A stretch of 64,000 nt of DNA, from the NCBI RefSeq assembly GCF_019061305.1, contig NZ_JAHQZT010000004.1, positions 62,001 through 126,000 on the forward strand, given 5' to 3'. The DNA comes from Marinobacterium weihaiense (lineage in GTDB: Bacteria > Pseudomonadota > Gammaproteobacteria > Pseudomonadales > Balneatricaceae). Position numbers and translations under genes: made by a program. The notes below the pieces were generated by a model. It did no database searches, was not told where the DNA came from, and saw only the letters and a program-made list of their open reading frames with translations. This document shows positions 1 to 8,266 of the stretch, in pieces. Every line of letters begins with the position of its first letter. Position 1 is the first letter of the stretch.

Positions 1-894
1 GATATTGAAACCGACCGCATGCGTGCCGATCTGGAGCAGGGGCGCGTGGTTGTCGTTGCCGGTTTCCAGGGGGTCGATGACAGCGGCAATATCACCACGC
101 TGGGGCGTGGTGGCTCCGACACCACCGGCGTGGCACTGGCTGCGGCACTGAAGGCCGACGAGTGCCAGATCTACACCGACGTTGATGGTGTCTACACGAC
201 CGATCCTCGTGTGGTGGAAGGGGCTCAGCGATTGGAAAAGATTACCTTTGAAGAGATGCTGGAAATGGCCAGCCTCGGCTCCAAGGTGTTGCAGATCCGA
301 GCCGTGGAATTTGCGGGCAAGTACAAGGTGCCGCTGCGGGTACTGTCCAGTTTCGAGGACGGTCCGGGCACACTGATTACGATAGAGGATGATGAGACTG
401 TGGAAAAGCCGGTTATCTCGGGTATAGCGTTCAACCGTGACGAAGCCAAACTGACCGTGGTTGGCGTGCCGGATATTCCCGGTGTGGCTTCGCGTATTCT
501 GGGCCCGGTCAGCCGTGCCAATATCGAAGTCGACATGATCGTGCAGAATATTGCTGCGGATCAGACCACTGACTTCACGTTCACGGTGCACAGAAACGAC
601 TATGATAAAGCTCAGCAGGTCCTTGAGCAGGTCGTGAAAGAGCTGGGTGCACGTGAGGCGGTCGGGAACAACAAGATCGCCAAAGTGTCCATTGTGGGTG
701 TTGGCATGCGCTCTCACGCGGGTGTGGCCAGCAAGATGTTTGATGCCCTGGCGGCAGAGAATATCAACATCCAGATGATCTCCACTTCTGAAATCAAGGT
801 ATCAGTAGTGATAGCAGAGAAGTATCTGGAACTGGCTGTTCGTGCCTTGCACTCTGCATTCGATCTGGATGCTGCTGATACAGTCAGCGAGTAA
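1..894 (+). CDS. lysC: Aspartate kinase, C-terminal part (5' end outside window)
   Basis: Phosphorylates L-aspartate in the first step of the lysine, threonine and methionine pathway. In bacteria that make ectoine it also feeds aspartate semialdehyde to that osmolyte, which fits the ectD gene at the other end of the window. The reading frame is open from base 1, so the N-terminal part of the kinase domain is missing. What remains shows the end of the amino-acid kinase fold ([29 protein letters not shown]) followed by two ACT regulatory domains ([15 protein letters not shown] and [19 protein letters not shown]). These suggest feedback control by lysine and/or threonine. It lies 186 bp upstream of csrA, the Pseudomonas-type order. 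The family assignment is secure; only the start is lacking. Confidence 0.97.
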   Translation, partial: DIETDRMRADLEQGRVVVVAGFQGVDDSGNITTLGRGGSDTTGVALAAALKADECQIYTDVDGVYTTDPRVVEGAQRLEKITFEEMLEMASLGSKVLQIRAVEFAGKYKVPLRVLSSFEDGPGTLITIEDDETVEKPVISGIAFNRDEAKLTVVGVPDIPGVASRILGPVSRANIEVDMIVQNIAADQTTDFTFTVHRNDYDKAQQVLEQVVKELGAREAVGNNKIAKVSIVGVGMRSHAGVASKMFDALAAENINIQMISTSEIKVSVVIAEKYLELAVRALHSAFDLDAADTVSE

Positions 895-1080
895 CGACAG
901 TATCAGATGACGGAAGGCCTACATCTGTTCTATAGTACGGATGCAGGCCCCCGCTAGCGGCTTGAAGCAGCCCGCACTCGCATATACCTGGAAGGTCGAA
1001 GGACGTAGGGGTGGTGGGTGTAATCTGTTTCGGCAATCAAGAATTCAGCGCCCAACAGGACAATTTAAGGAGAGCCACAA

Positions 1081-1269
1081 ATGCTGATTCTAACCCGCCG
1101 TGTTGGCGAAACTCTCATGGTTGGTGACGACGTCACTGTGACAGTACTCGGTGTCAAGGGTAACCAAGTCCGCATCGGTGTGAATGCGCCCAAGGATGTC
1201 TCTGTTCATCGTGAAGAGATCTATCAGCGCATTCAGCGTGAAAAAACGCAAGACGGCGATCAAGAGTAA
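1081..1269 (+). CDS. csrA: Carbon storage regulator CsrA/RsmA
   Basis: Small dimeric RNA-binding protein that recognises GGA in hairpin loops near ribosome-binding sites and represses or stabilises mRNAs for carbon storage, motility, biofilm and virulence. The 62-residue product starts [17 protein letters not shown] and carries the conserved [15 protein letters not shown] core and the RNA-contacting VHREEIY stretch. Its length is normal for the family. An AAGGAG Shine-Dalgarno lies 7 bases before the ATG. The 186-bp leader holds about six GGA triplets, one inside the Shine-Dalgarno, so translational autoregulation is likely. Gene order lysC-csrA-tRNA-Ser-tRNA-Arg matches pseudomonads. Confidence 0.98.
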   Translation: MLILTRRVGETLMVGDDVTVTVLGVKGNQVRIGVNAPKDVSVHREEIYQRIQREKTQDGDQE

Positions 1270-1333
1270 GTTTTTTTAAATTAACACTTTCTTTTTGAAA
1301 ATCAGTCTTGTACTATATGCGCCGTGTTGACGA

Positions 1334-1421
1334 GGTGAGTTGGCCGAGTGGCTGAAGGCGCGCCCCTGCTAAGGGCGTATACCGCAAGGTATCGAGGGTT
1401 CGAATCCCTCACTCACCGCCA
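1334..1421 (+). tRNA. tRNA-Ser (GCT)
   Basis: An 88-nt class II tRNA with acceptor stem GGTGAGT/ACTCACC, anticodon GCT in the CCTGCTAAGG loop, a long variable arm, the T-loop GTTCGAATCC and an encoded CCA end. It reads AGC and AGU codons. A TACTAT -10-like box at 1311-1316 lies at a plausible distance upstream, but no good -35 is visible. Confidence 0.97.
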
Positions 1422-1430
1422 TTTTGATGT

Positions 1431-1507
1431 GCGCCCGTAGCTCAGCTGGATAGAGTACCTGGCTACGAACCAGGCGGTCAGAGGTTCGAATCCTCTCGGG
1501 CGCGCCA
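1431..1507 (+). tRNA. tRNA-Arg (ACG), copy 1
   Basis: A 77-nt tRNA with acceptor stem GCGCCCG/CGGGCGC, anticodon ACG (read as inosine after TadA deamination) and encoded CCA. It is 9 nt behind tRNA-Ser and probably co-transcribed with it. Confidence 0.97.
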
Positions 1508-1545
1508 TCTCAATGAAAAAGTCTTCATACGTGAAAAACATGTGT

Positions 1546-1622
1546 GCGCCCGTAGCTCAGCTGGATAGAGTACCTGGCTACGAACCAGGCGGTCAGAGGT
1601 TCGAATCCTCTCGGGCGCGCCA
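1546..1622 (+). tRNA. tRNA-Arg (ACG), copy 2
   Basis: Identical in sequence to the copy at 1431-1507, with a 38-nt spacer before it. It is part of a three-fold tandem array that probably matures from one transcript. Confidence 0.97.
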
Positions 1623-1644
1623 TCTTTTCTTCACTTTTGGGTAA

Positions 1645-1721
1645 GCGCCCGTAGCTCAGCTGGATAGAGTACCTGGCTACGAACCAGGCGGTCAGAGGTT
1701 CGAATCCTCTCGGGCGCGCCA
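1645..1721 (+). tRNA. tRNA-Arg (ACG), copy 3
   Basis: Third identical copy, 22 nt after the second, with encoded CCA. No hairpin-T terminator follows, so transcription may run on into thiI, whose ATG is 73 nt downstream. Confidence 0.97.
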
Positions 1722-1794
1722 TCCCTTCCCCCTCCGAATTATCAATCACTGCAGTCCGGACATCCTGTCTGATCCTCATTACCCCGGAACGACC

Positions 1795-3258
1795 ATGAAA
1801 TTCATTGCCAAACTGTTTCCTGAAATTACGATTAAAAGTCGTCCTGTGCGTCGTCGTTTGATCCAGCGCCTGCAAAGCAACCTGCAGATTCTGCTTAAAC
1901 GCATCGACAGTAACATCAAGGTTAGCGGTTTCTGGGACAAGGTTGAGGTCAATATTGCGGGACAGGACGCTGACCTGTGCGCCCGGATTATCAATGTGAT
2001 GCAGCGCGTGCCGGGTATCCAAAGCTTTCTGGAAGTTCAGGAGTATCCGCTGGGCGATTTCGACAACGCCTTTCAGTTGACCCGCGACGCCTATAGCGAA
2101 CGCCTGCATGGCAAAACCTTCAAGGTCCGCGTTAAGCGTACTGGTGACCATGATTTCACCTCGGTCGAGCTGGAACGCTACATCGGTGGTGGTCTGCGTC
2201 AGCATACTGAAGCAGCGGGCGTCGATGTTCGCAACCCGGACGTTTGGGTCGATCTGGAAATCCGTGACAACAAGCTGTTTGTCGTTACCGCCATTCACCA
2301 GGGGCAGGGCGGCTATCCGCTGGGTACCCAGGAAGACGTGCTGTCACTGATTTCCGGCGGTTTCGATTCTGTTGTGGCATCCTACATGACCATGCGTCGC
2401 GGCAGTAAAACCCACTTCCTGTTTTTTAATCTGGGTGGCCATGCACACGAGATCGGTGTCAAACAGGTGGCCCTGTACCTGTGGAAGCAGTACGGTGCCT
2501 CTGCGCGGGTCAAGTTCATCACTGTTCCCTTTGAAGAGGTGGTAGGTGAAATCCTGCAGTCGGTGCATCACTCCCACATGGGCGTCATCCTCAAGCGGAT
2601 GATGATGCGTGCAGCCGATAAAGTGGCGGATCGCATGAAGCTGAATGCCATCGTGACCGGCGAAAGCGTGGCTCAGGTATCCAGCCAGACCCTGCCCAAC
2701 CTGCGCCTGATCGACGAAAGCTGTGACCACCTGGTACTGCGTCCGTTGATCACCATGGATAAGCCCGAGATCATTGATCTGTCGCGCCGTATCGGTGCCT
2801 TCGAGTTTGCCAGCGCGATGCCGGAATACTGTGGCGTGATCTCCGACAAGCCGACCACGCACGCCCGTCGCGAGCGGGTAGAAGGCGAGGAGTCCCATTT
2901 TGACTTCGAGGTGCTGGAACGAGCATTGGAGCAGGCTGAGGTGATCAGCATTGATGATATTGTCGAAAATCGTGACATCAATGCCGAAATCGAAGCCATG
3001 ACCCGCGTCGAAGCTAATCAGACGCTGGTCGATATTCGTCCGCCGCGCGAGCAGGAGCGCAAGCCGCTCAACATGCCCGGCTGTGAGACCCGCGTCATCC
3101 CTTTCTACAAGCTGGAAACCGAGTTCCCCCTGTTGCCGCAGGAGCGCGAGTATCTGCTGTACTGCGACAAGGGCGTGATGTCACAGATGCATGCCCAGCA
3201 TCTGCATGAGCTGGGTTACCCCAACGTAAAAGTTTTCCGTCCAGCCACTCAATCCTGA
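1795..3258 (+). CDS. thiI: tRNA sulfurtransferase ThiI (4-thiouridine synthase)
   Basis: Adenylates U8 of tRNA and inserts sulfur to form 4-thiouridine; in the same family it also passes sulfur to ThiS for thiazole synthesis. The 487 residues are the full gammaproteobacterial length. Order: N-terminal ferredoxin-like and THUMP domain (to about 170), PP-loop ATP pyrophosphatase with SGGFDS at 187-192, then a rhodanese domain. The two cysteines known to matter in the family are present: Cys346 (EYCGVIS) and Cys457 (LLYCDKGVMS). Cys457 carries the persulfide. A perfect terminator hairpin overlaps the stop codon. Confidence 0.98.
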   Translation: MKFIAKLFPEITIKSRPVRRRLIQRLQSNLQILLKRIDSNIKVSGFWDKVEVNIAGQDADLCARIINVMQRVPGIQSFLEVQEYPLGDFDNAFQLTRDAYSERLHGKTFKVRVKRTGDHDFTSVELERYIGGGLRQHTEAAGVDVRNPDVWVDLEIRDNKLFVVTAIHQGQGGYPLGTQEDVLSLISGGFDSVVASYMTMRRGSKTHFLFFNLGGHAHEIGVKQVALYLWKQYGASARVKFITVPFEEVVGEILQSVHHSHMGVILKRMMMRAADKVADRMKLNAIVTGESVAQVSSQTLPNLRLIDESCDHLVLRPLITMDKPEIIDLSRRIGAFEFASAMPEYCGVISDKPTTHARRERVEGEESHFDFEVLERALEQAEVISIDDIVENRDINAEIEAMTRVEANQTLVDIRPPREQERKPLNMPGCETRVIPFYKLETEFPLLPQEREYLLYCDKGVMSQMHAQHLHELGYPNVKVFRPATQS

Positions 3259-3271
3259 GTGGCTTTTTTTT
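3243..3271 (+). terminator. Intrinsic terminator of thiI
   Basis: An 8-bp perfect stem (AGCCACTC/GAGTGGCT) with a 6-nt loop, followed by eight T. The stem starts inside the coding sequence and the TGA stop lies in its loop and second arm. Confidence 0.93.
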
Positions 3272-3340
3272 GCCTGCTATTTGTAAATTAGCCAAAAGGC
3301 TAATGCATAATTGTTGTTTATATCGAACCCTTGTGTGCTA

Positions 3341-3413
3341 ATGTCGACATTATTGTCGCGCAAGACGTCTCCTGTTGGGCAAAATGTAAAAAAATTACAG
3401 ATTGTCGACAATC
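3341..3413. promoter_or_regulatory. Two TGTCGACA palindromes upstream of oadGAB (candidate operators)
   Basis: The 330-bp thiI-oadG gap has no gene. It contains ATGTCGACAT (3341-3350, a perfect 10-bp palindrome) and GATTGTCGACAATC (3400-3413, a perfect 14-bp palindrome). They share the core TGTCGACA and lie 61 bp apart centre to centre, close to six helical turns. A TTGCAA (3414-3419) and TAGAAT (3439-3444) pair with a 19-bp spacer could be the promoter, directly abutting the second palindrome. A further inverted repeat, TTAGCC-AAAA-GGCTAA, is at 3288-3303. The palindromes resemble binding sites of dimeric regulators; no regulator gene is adjacent. Confidence 0.4.
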
Positions 3414-3601
3414 TTGCAATTGCCCCCTGAGTTTGCGTTAGAATAGATTTGATTATGTGAGTCTCGTTGATAGCGTAAACCAGCTGGGCAACATAGTCTC
3501 AACATCAGCTCATCGTTCCGGCTCTGTACCAGAAGAGTCGAGTGCGGCCAAAAGCCGCCGGTGGGTCCAAGGGTTTCGAACAACAACAGGAGCACCCATA
3601 G

Positions 3602-3847
3602 ATGGATAATCTGTTCTCGGAAGGCCTGACATTGATGGCCTTCGGCATGGGTTTCGTCTTCGTCTTTTTGACGTTGCTGGTGTTTGCTACCGGCATCATG
3701 TCGCGATTGGCGACCCGTTTCCTGCCGGAACCGGTTGCCAAAGCGCCCACGCCTCGCCCCCAACCGGCTGCTGCCGGTGCCGCCACTCACAATGACGAGC
3801 TGGTTGCTGTCATCTCGGCGGCGGTACACAAATACCGTTCCAAGTAA
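3602..3847 (+). CDS. oadG: Oxaloacetate decarboxylase gamma subunit
   Basis: Small membrane subunit that joins the alpha carboxyltransferase to the beta sodium channel and helps hold a zinc ion. The 81 residues have one membrane helix (about 10-33, MAFGMGFVFVFLTLLVFAT), a Pro/Ala-rich cytoplasmic linker and a C-terminal AVHKYRSK tail that matches the family ending. The length fits OadG (about 80-90 residues). It is first in oadG-oadA-oadB with a 41-bp gap to oadA. Recognition rests on size, topology and operon context. Confidence 0.92.
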   Translation: MDNLFSEGLTLMAFGMGFVFVFLTLLVFATGIMSRLATRFLPEPVAKAPTPRPQPAAAGAATHNDELVAVISAAVHKYRSK

Positions 3848-3888
3848 CGCGGGTAGATAACAAGAACTTCTGCTAAAAAGGCTAACTC

Positions 3889-5667
3889 ATGTCCGACGTA
3901 AAAAAACCGCTTGGCATTACCGACGTCGTCCTGCGTGATGCGCACCAGTCTCTGTTTGCCACACGCCTGCGACTCGATGATATGCTTCCGATTGCCGAGA
4001 AGCTGGACAAGGTCGGTTACTGGTCCCTGGAAAGCTGGGGCGGCGCCACCTTCGATTCCTGCATCCGCTATCTGGGTGAAGATCCCTGGACCCGTATTCG
4101 TGAACTGAAGGCGGTGATGCCCAACACCAAGCAGCAGATGCTGCTGCGTGGCCAGAACCTGCTGGGCTATCGCCATTATGCTGATGATGTTGTCGACAAA
4201 TTTGTCGAGCGTGCGGCGACCAACGGCGTGGATGTGTTCCGTATCTTCGATGCGATGAACGACCCGCGCAACTTGGACCGTGCCATCAAGGCCGTCAAAA
4301 ACTGCGGCAAACACGCTCAGGGCACCATTTCCTATACCACCAGCCCGGTGCACACCATCGAGACTTGGGTCGATTATGCCAAGACTCTGGAAGACCTGGG
4401 CGCGGATTCCATCGCCATCAAGGATATGTCCGGCATTTTGACGCCGTATAATGCCTTTGATCTGATCTCCCGTCTGAAGGCTCAGACCGGTCTGGAAGTT
4501 CAGTTCCATGCCCACGCCACCGCGGGTCTGTCGGATATGACCATCCTGAAAGCCGTTGAAGCCGGCGTGGACCGTGTCGACACGGCCATCTCTTCCATGT
4601 CCATGACCTACGGTCATACGGCCACTGAATCCGTGGTGGCGGCGCTGGCCGGTACCGATCGGGATACAGGGCTGGATCTGCTGGCGCTGGAAGAAATTGC
4701 AGCTTATTTCCGCGAGGTGCGGAAAAAATACGCCAAGTTTGAAGGCTCACTGCGCGGTACCGACTCCCGCATCCTGGTCGCTCAGGTACCGGGCGGTATG
4801 CTGACCAACATGGAAAGCCAGCTCAAGGAGCAGGGGGCAGCCGACAAGTTCGACGATGTTCTCGCCGAAATTCCGCGTGTGCGTGAAGATCTGGGTTACA
4901 TCCCGCTGGTCACACCGACATCGCAGATTGTCGGCACTCAGGCCGTGATCAACGTCCTGATGGGCGAGCGTTACAAGACCATCTCCAAGGAAGTACAGGG
5001 CATCCTTAAGGGCGAATACGGTGCTGCACCGGCGCCGTACAATGCTGAGCTTCAGGCCCGTGTGCTGGATGGCAAGGAACCGCTGACCTGCCGTCCGGCC
5101 GATCAGCTGCAGCCGGAAGTCGAGAAACTGACCGCCGAGCTGAAGCAGACCGCCAGCGAGAAGGGCATCAAGTTGGAGCAGGGCGAGAACGAGATCGATG
5201 ACGTTCTGACTTATGCGCTATTCCCGCAGATCGGCCTTAAATTCCTGGAAAACCGCGGTAATCCTGACGCTTTTGAACCTGTACCGACTCTTGAGGACGC
5301 AAAACCCATGGCAGCCAACAAAAACAACGGACCGGAAGTTTACACCATCAACGTCAACGGCCAGAACTACGTGGTTCAGGTGACCGAAGGCGGCGACGTT
5401 TCCTCCATCCAGTCAGCTCCAGCAGCTGCTCCGGCGGCGCCGGCAGCGGGTTCCGGCGAACCAGTACCGGCACCGCTGGCCGGCAACATCTGGAAGGTTC
5501 AGGTAGCCGCCGGTCAGGCTGTTCAGGAAGGCGATGTGCTGGTGATTCTGGAAGCGATGAAGATGGAAACCGAAGTGCGTGCGGCTCGTGCCGGCACCAT
5601 CGTGTCTGTTGATGTCAAAGAGGGCGACGCCGTACAGGTGGGCGACTCTCTGGTGACCCTGGCCTAA
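3889..5667 (+). CDS. oadA: Oxaloacetate decarboxylase alpha subunit (biotin carrier/carboxyltransferase)
   Basis: Transfers the carboxyl group of oxaloacetate to biotin, giving pyruvate; the beta subunit then releases CO2 and pumps sodium. At 592 residues it is full length. The N-terminal carboxyltransferase barrel starts with [14 protein letters not shown] and has the metal-binding QFHAHATAG and the lysine of AIKDMSG. A conserved carboxylase middle domain follows, then an Ala/Pro-rich swinging linker (about 508-520) and a biotinyl domain with EAMKMET. The biotin lysine is residue 558, 34 residues from the C-terminus as expected. The stop is 10 bp before oadB. Confidence 0.97.
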   Translation: MSDVKKPLGITDVVLRDAHQSLFATRLRLDDMLPIAEKLDKVGYWSLESWGGATFDSCIRYLGEDPWTRIRELKAVMPNTKQQMLLRGQNLLGYRHYADDVVDKFVERAATNGVDVFRIFDAMNDPRNLDRAIKAVKNCGKHAQGTISYTTSPVHTIETWVDYAKTLEDLGADSIAIKDMSGILTPYNAFDLISRLKAQTGLEVQFHAHATAGLSDMTILKAVEAGVDRVDTAISSMSMTYGHTATESVVAALAGTDRDTGLDLLALEEIAAYFREVRKKYAKFEGSLRGTDSRILVAQVPGGMLTNMESQLKEQGAADKFDDVLAEIPRVREDLGYIPLVTPTSQIVGTQAVINVLMGERYKTISKEVQGILKGEYGAAPAPYNAELQARVLDGKEPLTCRPADQLQPEVEKLTAELKQTASEKGIKLEQGENEIDDVLTYALFPQIGLKFLENRGNPDAFEPVPTLEDAKPMAANKNNGPEVYTINVNGQNYVVQVTEGGDVSSIQSAPAAAPAAPAAGSGEPVPAPLAGNIWKVQVAAGQAVQEGDVLVILEAMKMETEVRAARAGTIVSVDVKEGDAVQVGDSLVTLA

Positions 5668-5677
5668 GGTAACCCCC

Positions 5678-6979
5678 ATGGATAAGTTGATGGACCTGTG
5701 GCTGGCGTCGGGGATTTACAACATCTCCTTCGGTCAGCTGACCATGATGATTATCGGTCTGGTGCTGCTCTTTCTTGCCATCCGCAAGAACTTTGAGCCG
5801 CTTCTGCTGGTTCCGATCGGCTTCGGCGGTATTCTGGCGAATATCCCTGAGGCGGGTCTGGCAATGTCTGCCGTTGAAAACGCGATCCATTTTGCAAAGC
5901 CGGAAGTGCTGCAGAGTCTGGCTGGTGTGTTGGGCACAAACAGCACCGATGTGGCTGAACTGGCGAAGGTATATCATAGTTCCAATGCCAGTACTCATGC
6001 AGCGGCCTCCTTGGTGGCGCAGGATGCCGGTTATAGCAACGGCATGCTGTATAACTTCTACACGATTGCCATTGCTTCGGGCGCGGCGCCTTTGCTGATT
6101 TTCATGGGCGTGGGGGCGATGACCGACTTCGGACCGCTGCTGGCCAACCCCAAGACTTTGTTCTTGGGGGCAGCGGCTCAGTTCGGTATCTTTGCGACCG
6201 TGCTGGGTGCTGTGGCGCTGAGCACCTTCGGTATTCTGGACTTTAGTATCCAGGACGCGGCCGCCATCGGTATCATCGGTGGCGCAGACGGCCCGACCGC
6301 GATCTATGTGGCCAGCCTGCTGTCACCACACCTGCTGGGTGCCATTGCCGTGGCAGCTTACTCCTACATGGCGCTGGTGCCGCTGATTCAGCCGCCGATC
6401 ATGCGTGCCCTGACCACCGAGTCCGAGCGCAAGATCAGCATGAGCCAGCTGCGTCACGTGTCCAAGGTCGAAAAGATCATGTTCCCGATCCTGCTGCTGA
6501 TCTTGGTGGCTATGCTGCTGCCGGATGCGGCACCGCTGCTGGGCATGTTCTGCTTCGGTAACCTGATGCGTGAATGTGGCGTAGTTGACCGTCTGAGTGA
6601 TACCGCCCAGAATGCGCTGATCAACATCGTCACCATCTTCCTGGGGCTGTCTGTGGGCTCCAAGCTGTCTGCCGACAAGTTCCTGGATGTGCAGACACTG
6701 GGCATCCTGGTACTGGGCATTGTGGCTTTCGGTATCGGTACCGCCTGCGGCGTGCTGATGGGCAAGATGATGAACAAGCTTCAGGGTGGCAATGCCATCA
6801 ATCCACTGATCGGCTCTGCCGGGGTATCAGCGGTGCCAATGGCCGCGCGCGTATCCAACAAACTGGGTCTGGAAGCCAACCCGCAGAACTTCCTGCTGAT
6901 GCACGCCATGGGGCCGAACGTGGCCGGCGTTATCGGCTCGGCGGTTGCGGCCGGTGTGATGATCAAGTTCGTTGGCTGA
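5678..6979 (+). CDS. oadB: Oxaloacetate decarboxylase beta subunit (sodium pump)
   Basis: Multi-span inner-membrane subunit that decarboxylates carboxybiotin and couples this to Na+ export. It has 433 residues and about ten hydrophobic segments. The signature [17 protein letters not shown] contains Asp204, the counterpart of the functionally essential aspartate near residue 203 in Klebsiella OadB. The end, [21 protein letters not shown], also matches the family. It closes the operon and is followed 27 bp later by a terminator. A primary sodium pump fits a marine organism with sodium-based energetics. Confidence 0.97.
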   Translation: MDKLMDLWLASGIYNISFGQLTMMIIGLVLLFLAIRKNFEPLLLVPIGFGGILANIPEAGLAMSAVENAIHFAKPEVLQSLAGVLGTNSTDVAELAKVYHSSNASTHAAASLVAQDAGYSNGMLYNFYTIAIASGAAPLLIFMGVGAMTDFGPLLANPKTLFLGAAAQFGIFATVLGAVALSTFGILDFSIQDAAAIGIIGGADGPTAIYVASLLSPHLLGAIAVAAYSYMALVPLIQPPIMRALTTESERKISMSQLRHVSKVEKIMFPILLLILVAMLLPDAAPLLGMFCFGNLMRECGVVDRLSDTAQNALINIVTIFLGLSVGSKLSADKFLDVQTLGILVLGIVAFGIGTACGVLMGKMMNKLQGGNAINPLIGSAGVSAVPMAARVSNKLGLEANPQNFLLMHAMGPNVAGVIGSAVAAGVMIKFVG

Positions 6980-7006
6980 TACAGCCAGGCGCACGATCGA
7001 TTAAGA

Positions 7007-7032
7007 ACGGAGCCTGATGGCTCCGTTTTTTT
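7007..7032 (+). terminator. Terminator of the oad operon
   Basis: Perfect 8-bp stem ACGGAGCC/GGCTCCGT with a TGAT loop and a run of seven T. It reaches the stop codon of the convergent tetR gene at 7031. There is no A-run on its left, so it should act mainly on plus-strand transcripts. Confidence 0.93.
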
Positions 7033-7579
7033 ATGTCTGTAGCAAGCGCCTGATGGAGTTCAGGCTGTACTCGATCGCTTGCCGGGCCTCCTGAACGCGG
7101 GCAACGGTGAGCAGGCCCTCATACAGTGGCAGCAGCATCTGAGCATATTCAGGCTCAAAGCCTTCCTCCTTCAGCAAGCGCGCCAGAAATGTCTGCATCC
7201 ACGCCATGTGCTCGGCGGCTAAAGCACGGACTGCCGGATTGGAATACATGAACTCGGCGGCGGCATTGTTGAACAGGCAGCCATTGAAGTCCGGCTCCTC
7301 GCACAGGGTGTAGAGCTCCTCGAAAAGGGTCAAAATACGTGCGACTCCTTGTCCCTGGAGTTGGTCGGTGCGTGCTTCCAATCCTGCCTTGACCCTGCTG
7401 CTGGAGCGCTCCAGTACGGCCAGAATCAGTTCATCCTTGGATTTGAAATGCTTGTACAGGGTGGTTTTAGCCACGCCGGACTGTGCCTGAATCAGATCTA
7501 TGCCGGTGGCGTGAAAGCCTTCGCGATAGAACAGCTGCTCGGCTGTATCCAGCAACCGTTCGCGTCGGGGTGTGGACAT
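7031..7579 (-). CDS. TetR/AcrR-family transcriptional regulator
   Basis: Dimeric repressor with an N-terminal helix-turn-helix (about residues 5-50: RLLDTAEQLFYREGFHATG ... VAKTTLYKHFKSKDEL) and a C-terminal ligand-binding half of TetR_C type. It has 182 residues from the chosen ATG (MSTPRRERL). An upstream in-frame start at 7657 is rejected because it lies inside the operator, has no usable ribosome-binding site and adds a non-family extension. It is divergent from the AhpD-like gene, and the intergenic region holds two matching operator sites, so it probably controls that gene and itself. The ligand is unknown. Confidence 0.93.
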   Translation of the reverse strand: MSTPRRERLLDTAEQLFYREGFHATGIDLIQAQSGVAKTTLYKHFKSKDELILAVLERSSSRVKAGLEARTDQLQGQGVARILTLFEELYTLCEEPDFNGCLFNNAAAEFMYSNPAVRALAAEHMAWMQTFLARLLKEEGFEPEYAQMLLPLYEGLLTVARVQEARQAIEYSLNSIRRLLQT

Positions 7580-7635
7580 GGTGGTGTGATTCCGCTGATT
7601 GATGTGGTGCACATGGTAGCAGGTTGTGAAATGCG

Positions 7636-7685
7636 TTGACGCTACAGATCTGTACATTTATGATGCAAGGGGTGTACAGATCTGT
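7636..7685 (+). promoter_or_regulatory. Promoter of the AhpD-like gene with two TetR-type operators
   Basis: TTGACG (7636-7641), a 17-bp spacer and TATGAT (7659-7664) make a near-consensus sigma-70 promoter. Between the boxes sits ACAGATCTGTACA (7644-7656). Its exact reverse complement TGTACAGATCTGT is at 7673-7685, covering the start point. Each contains the 10-bp palindrome ACAGATCTGT. A repressor bound here would block the promoter at two places. Confidence 0.75.
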
Positions 7686-7714
7686 TTCTTTTTGAATCTA
7701 GCTGAGGGTTAAAG

Positions 7715-8257
7715 ATGTCACGTATGCCGATGTTGTGTCCTGAAACCGCGTGTGAACAAGGCGCGCCCACACTGAAAGCCATCCGCGGACAACTGGGGAT
7801 GCTGCCCAATTTCTTTGCCGGCTTGGCCAATCATGGTGCGGCCCTGAACGGATATCTGGCGTTTGAAGAAAGTCTATCCGAGCACAGCCGCTTGACGGCG
7901 GCGCAGCGGGAGATGATTTCGTTGGCGATAGCCAATGCCAACGGTTGCCATTATTGTGTCAGCGGACATACGCTGTCGGCCAAGCATGTAGGGGTTGATG
8001 CCGAGGCTGCACGTCAGGCACAGCAAGGGCAGGCAACCGATCCAGTGGATCAGGCGATATTGGATTTTGCGTTGGATGTGTTGGAGCAGCGCGGGCATCT
8101 GCCTGATGAAAGCCTCAACGCCGCACGTCAGATGGGGCTGGACGATGCTGCCCTGGTCGAAATCACCAGCTGGGTGGGGCTGAACAGTTACAGCAACTGG
8201 GTCAACAATCTGATACAACCGAAAATCGACTTCCCGGAAGTGCCGCTGATCGACTGA
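7715..8257 (+). CDS. AhpD-like / carboxymuconolactone decarboxylase family protein
   Basis: Member of the CMD/AhpD fold, peroxidase-related subgroup. It has 180 residues with the redox motif in NGCHYCVSGHT (Cys-x-x-Cys plus the downstream His), which in AhpD relays electrons to peroxiredoxin. The flanks AQREMISLAIANANGC and TSWVGLNSYSNWVN are typical of the subgroup. GAGGGTTAAAG precedes the ATG. Its strong operator-controlled promoter and adjacent tetR suggest induction by a specific compound such as an oxidant or electrophile; this is inference. The substrate cannot be told from sequence. Confidence 0.9.
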   Translation: MSRMPMLCPETACEQGAPTLKAIRGQLGMLPNFFAGLANHGAALNGYLAFEESLSEHSRLTAAQREMISLAIANANGCHYCVSGHTLSAKHVGVDAEAARQAQQGQATDPVDQAILDFALDVLEQRGHLPDESLNAARQMGLDDAALVEITSWVGLNSYSNWVNNLIQPKIDFPEVPLID

Positions 8258-8266
8258 GCCGGAAGT

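Noticed and set aside
1525-2298. Minus-strand frame with a repeated RGFEPLTAWFVARYSIQ stretch
   Set aside because: This is the translation of the antisense of the tRNA-Arg repeats, a common annotation artefact.
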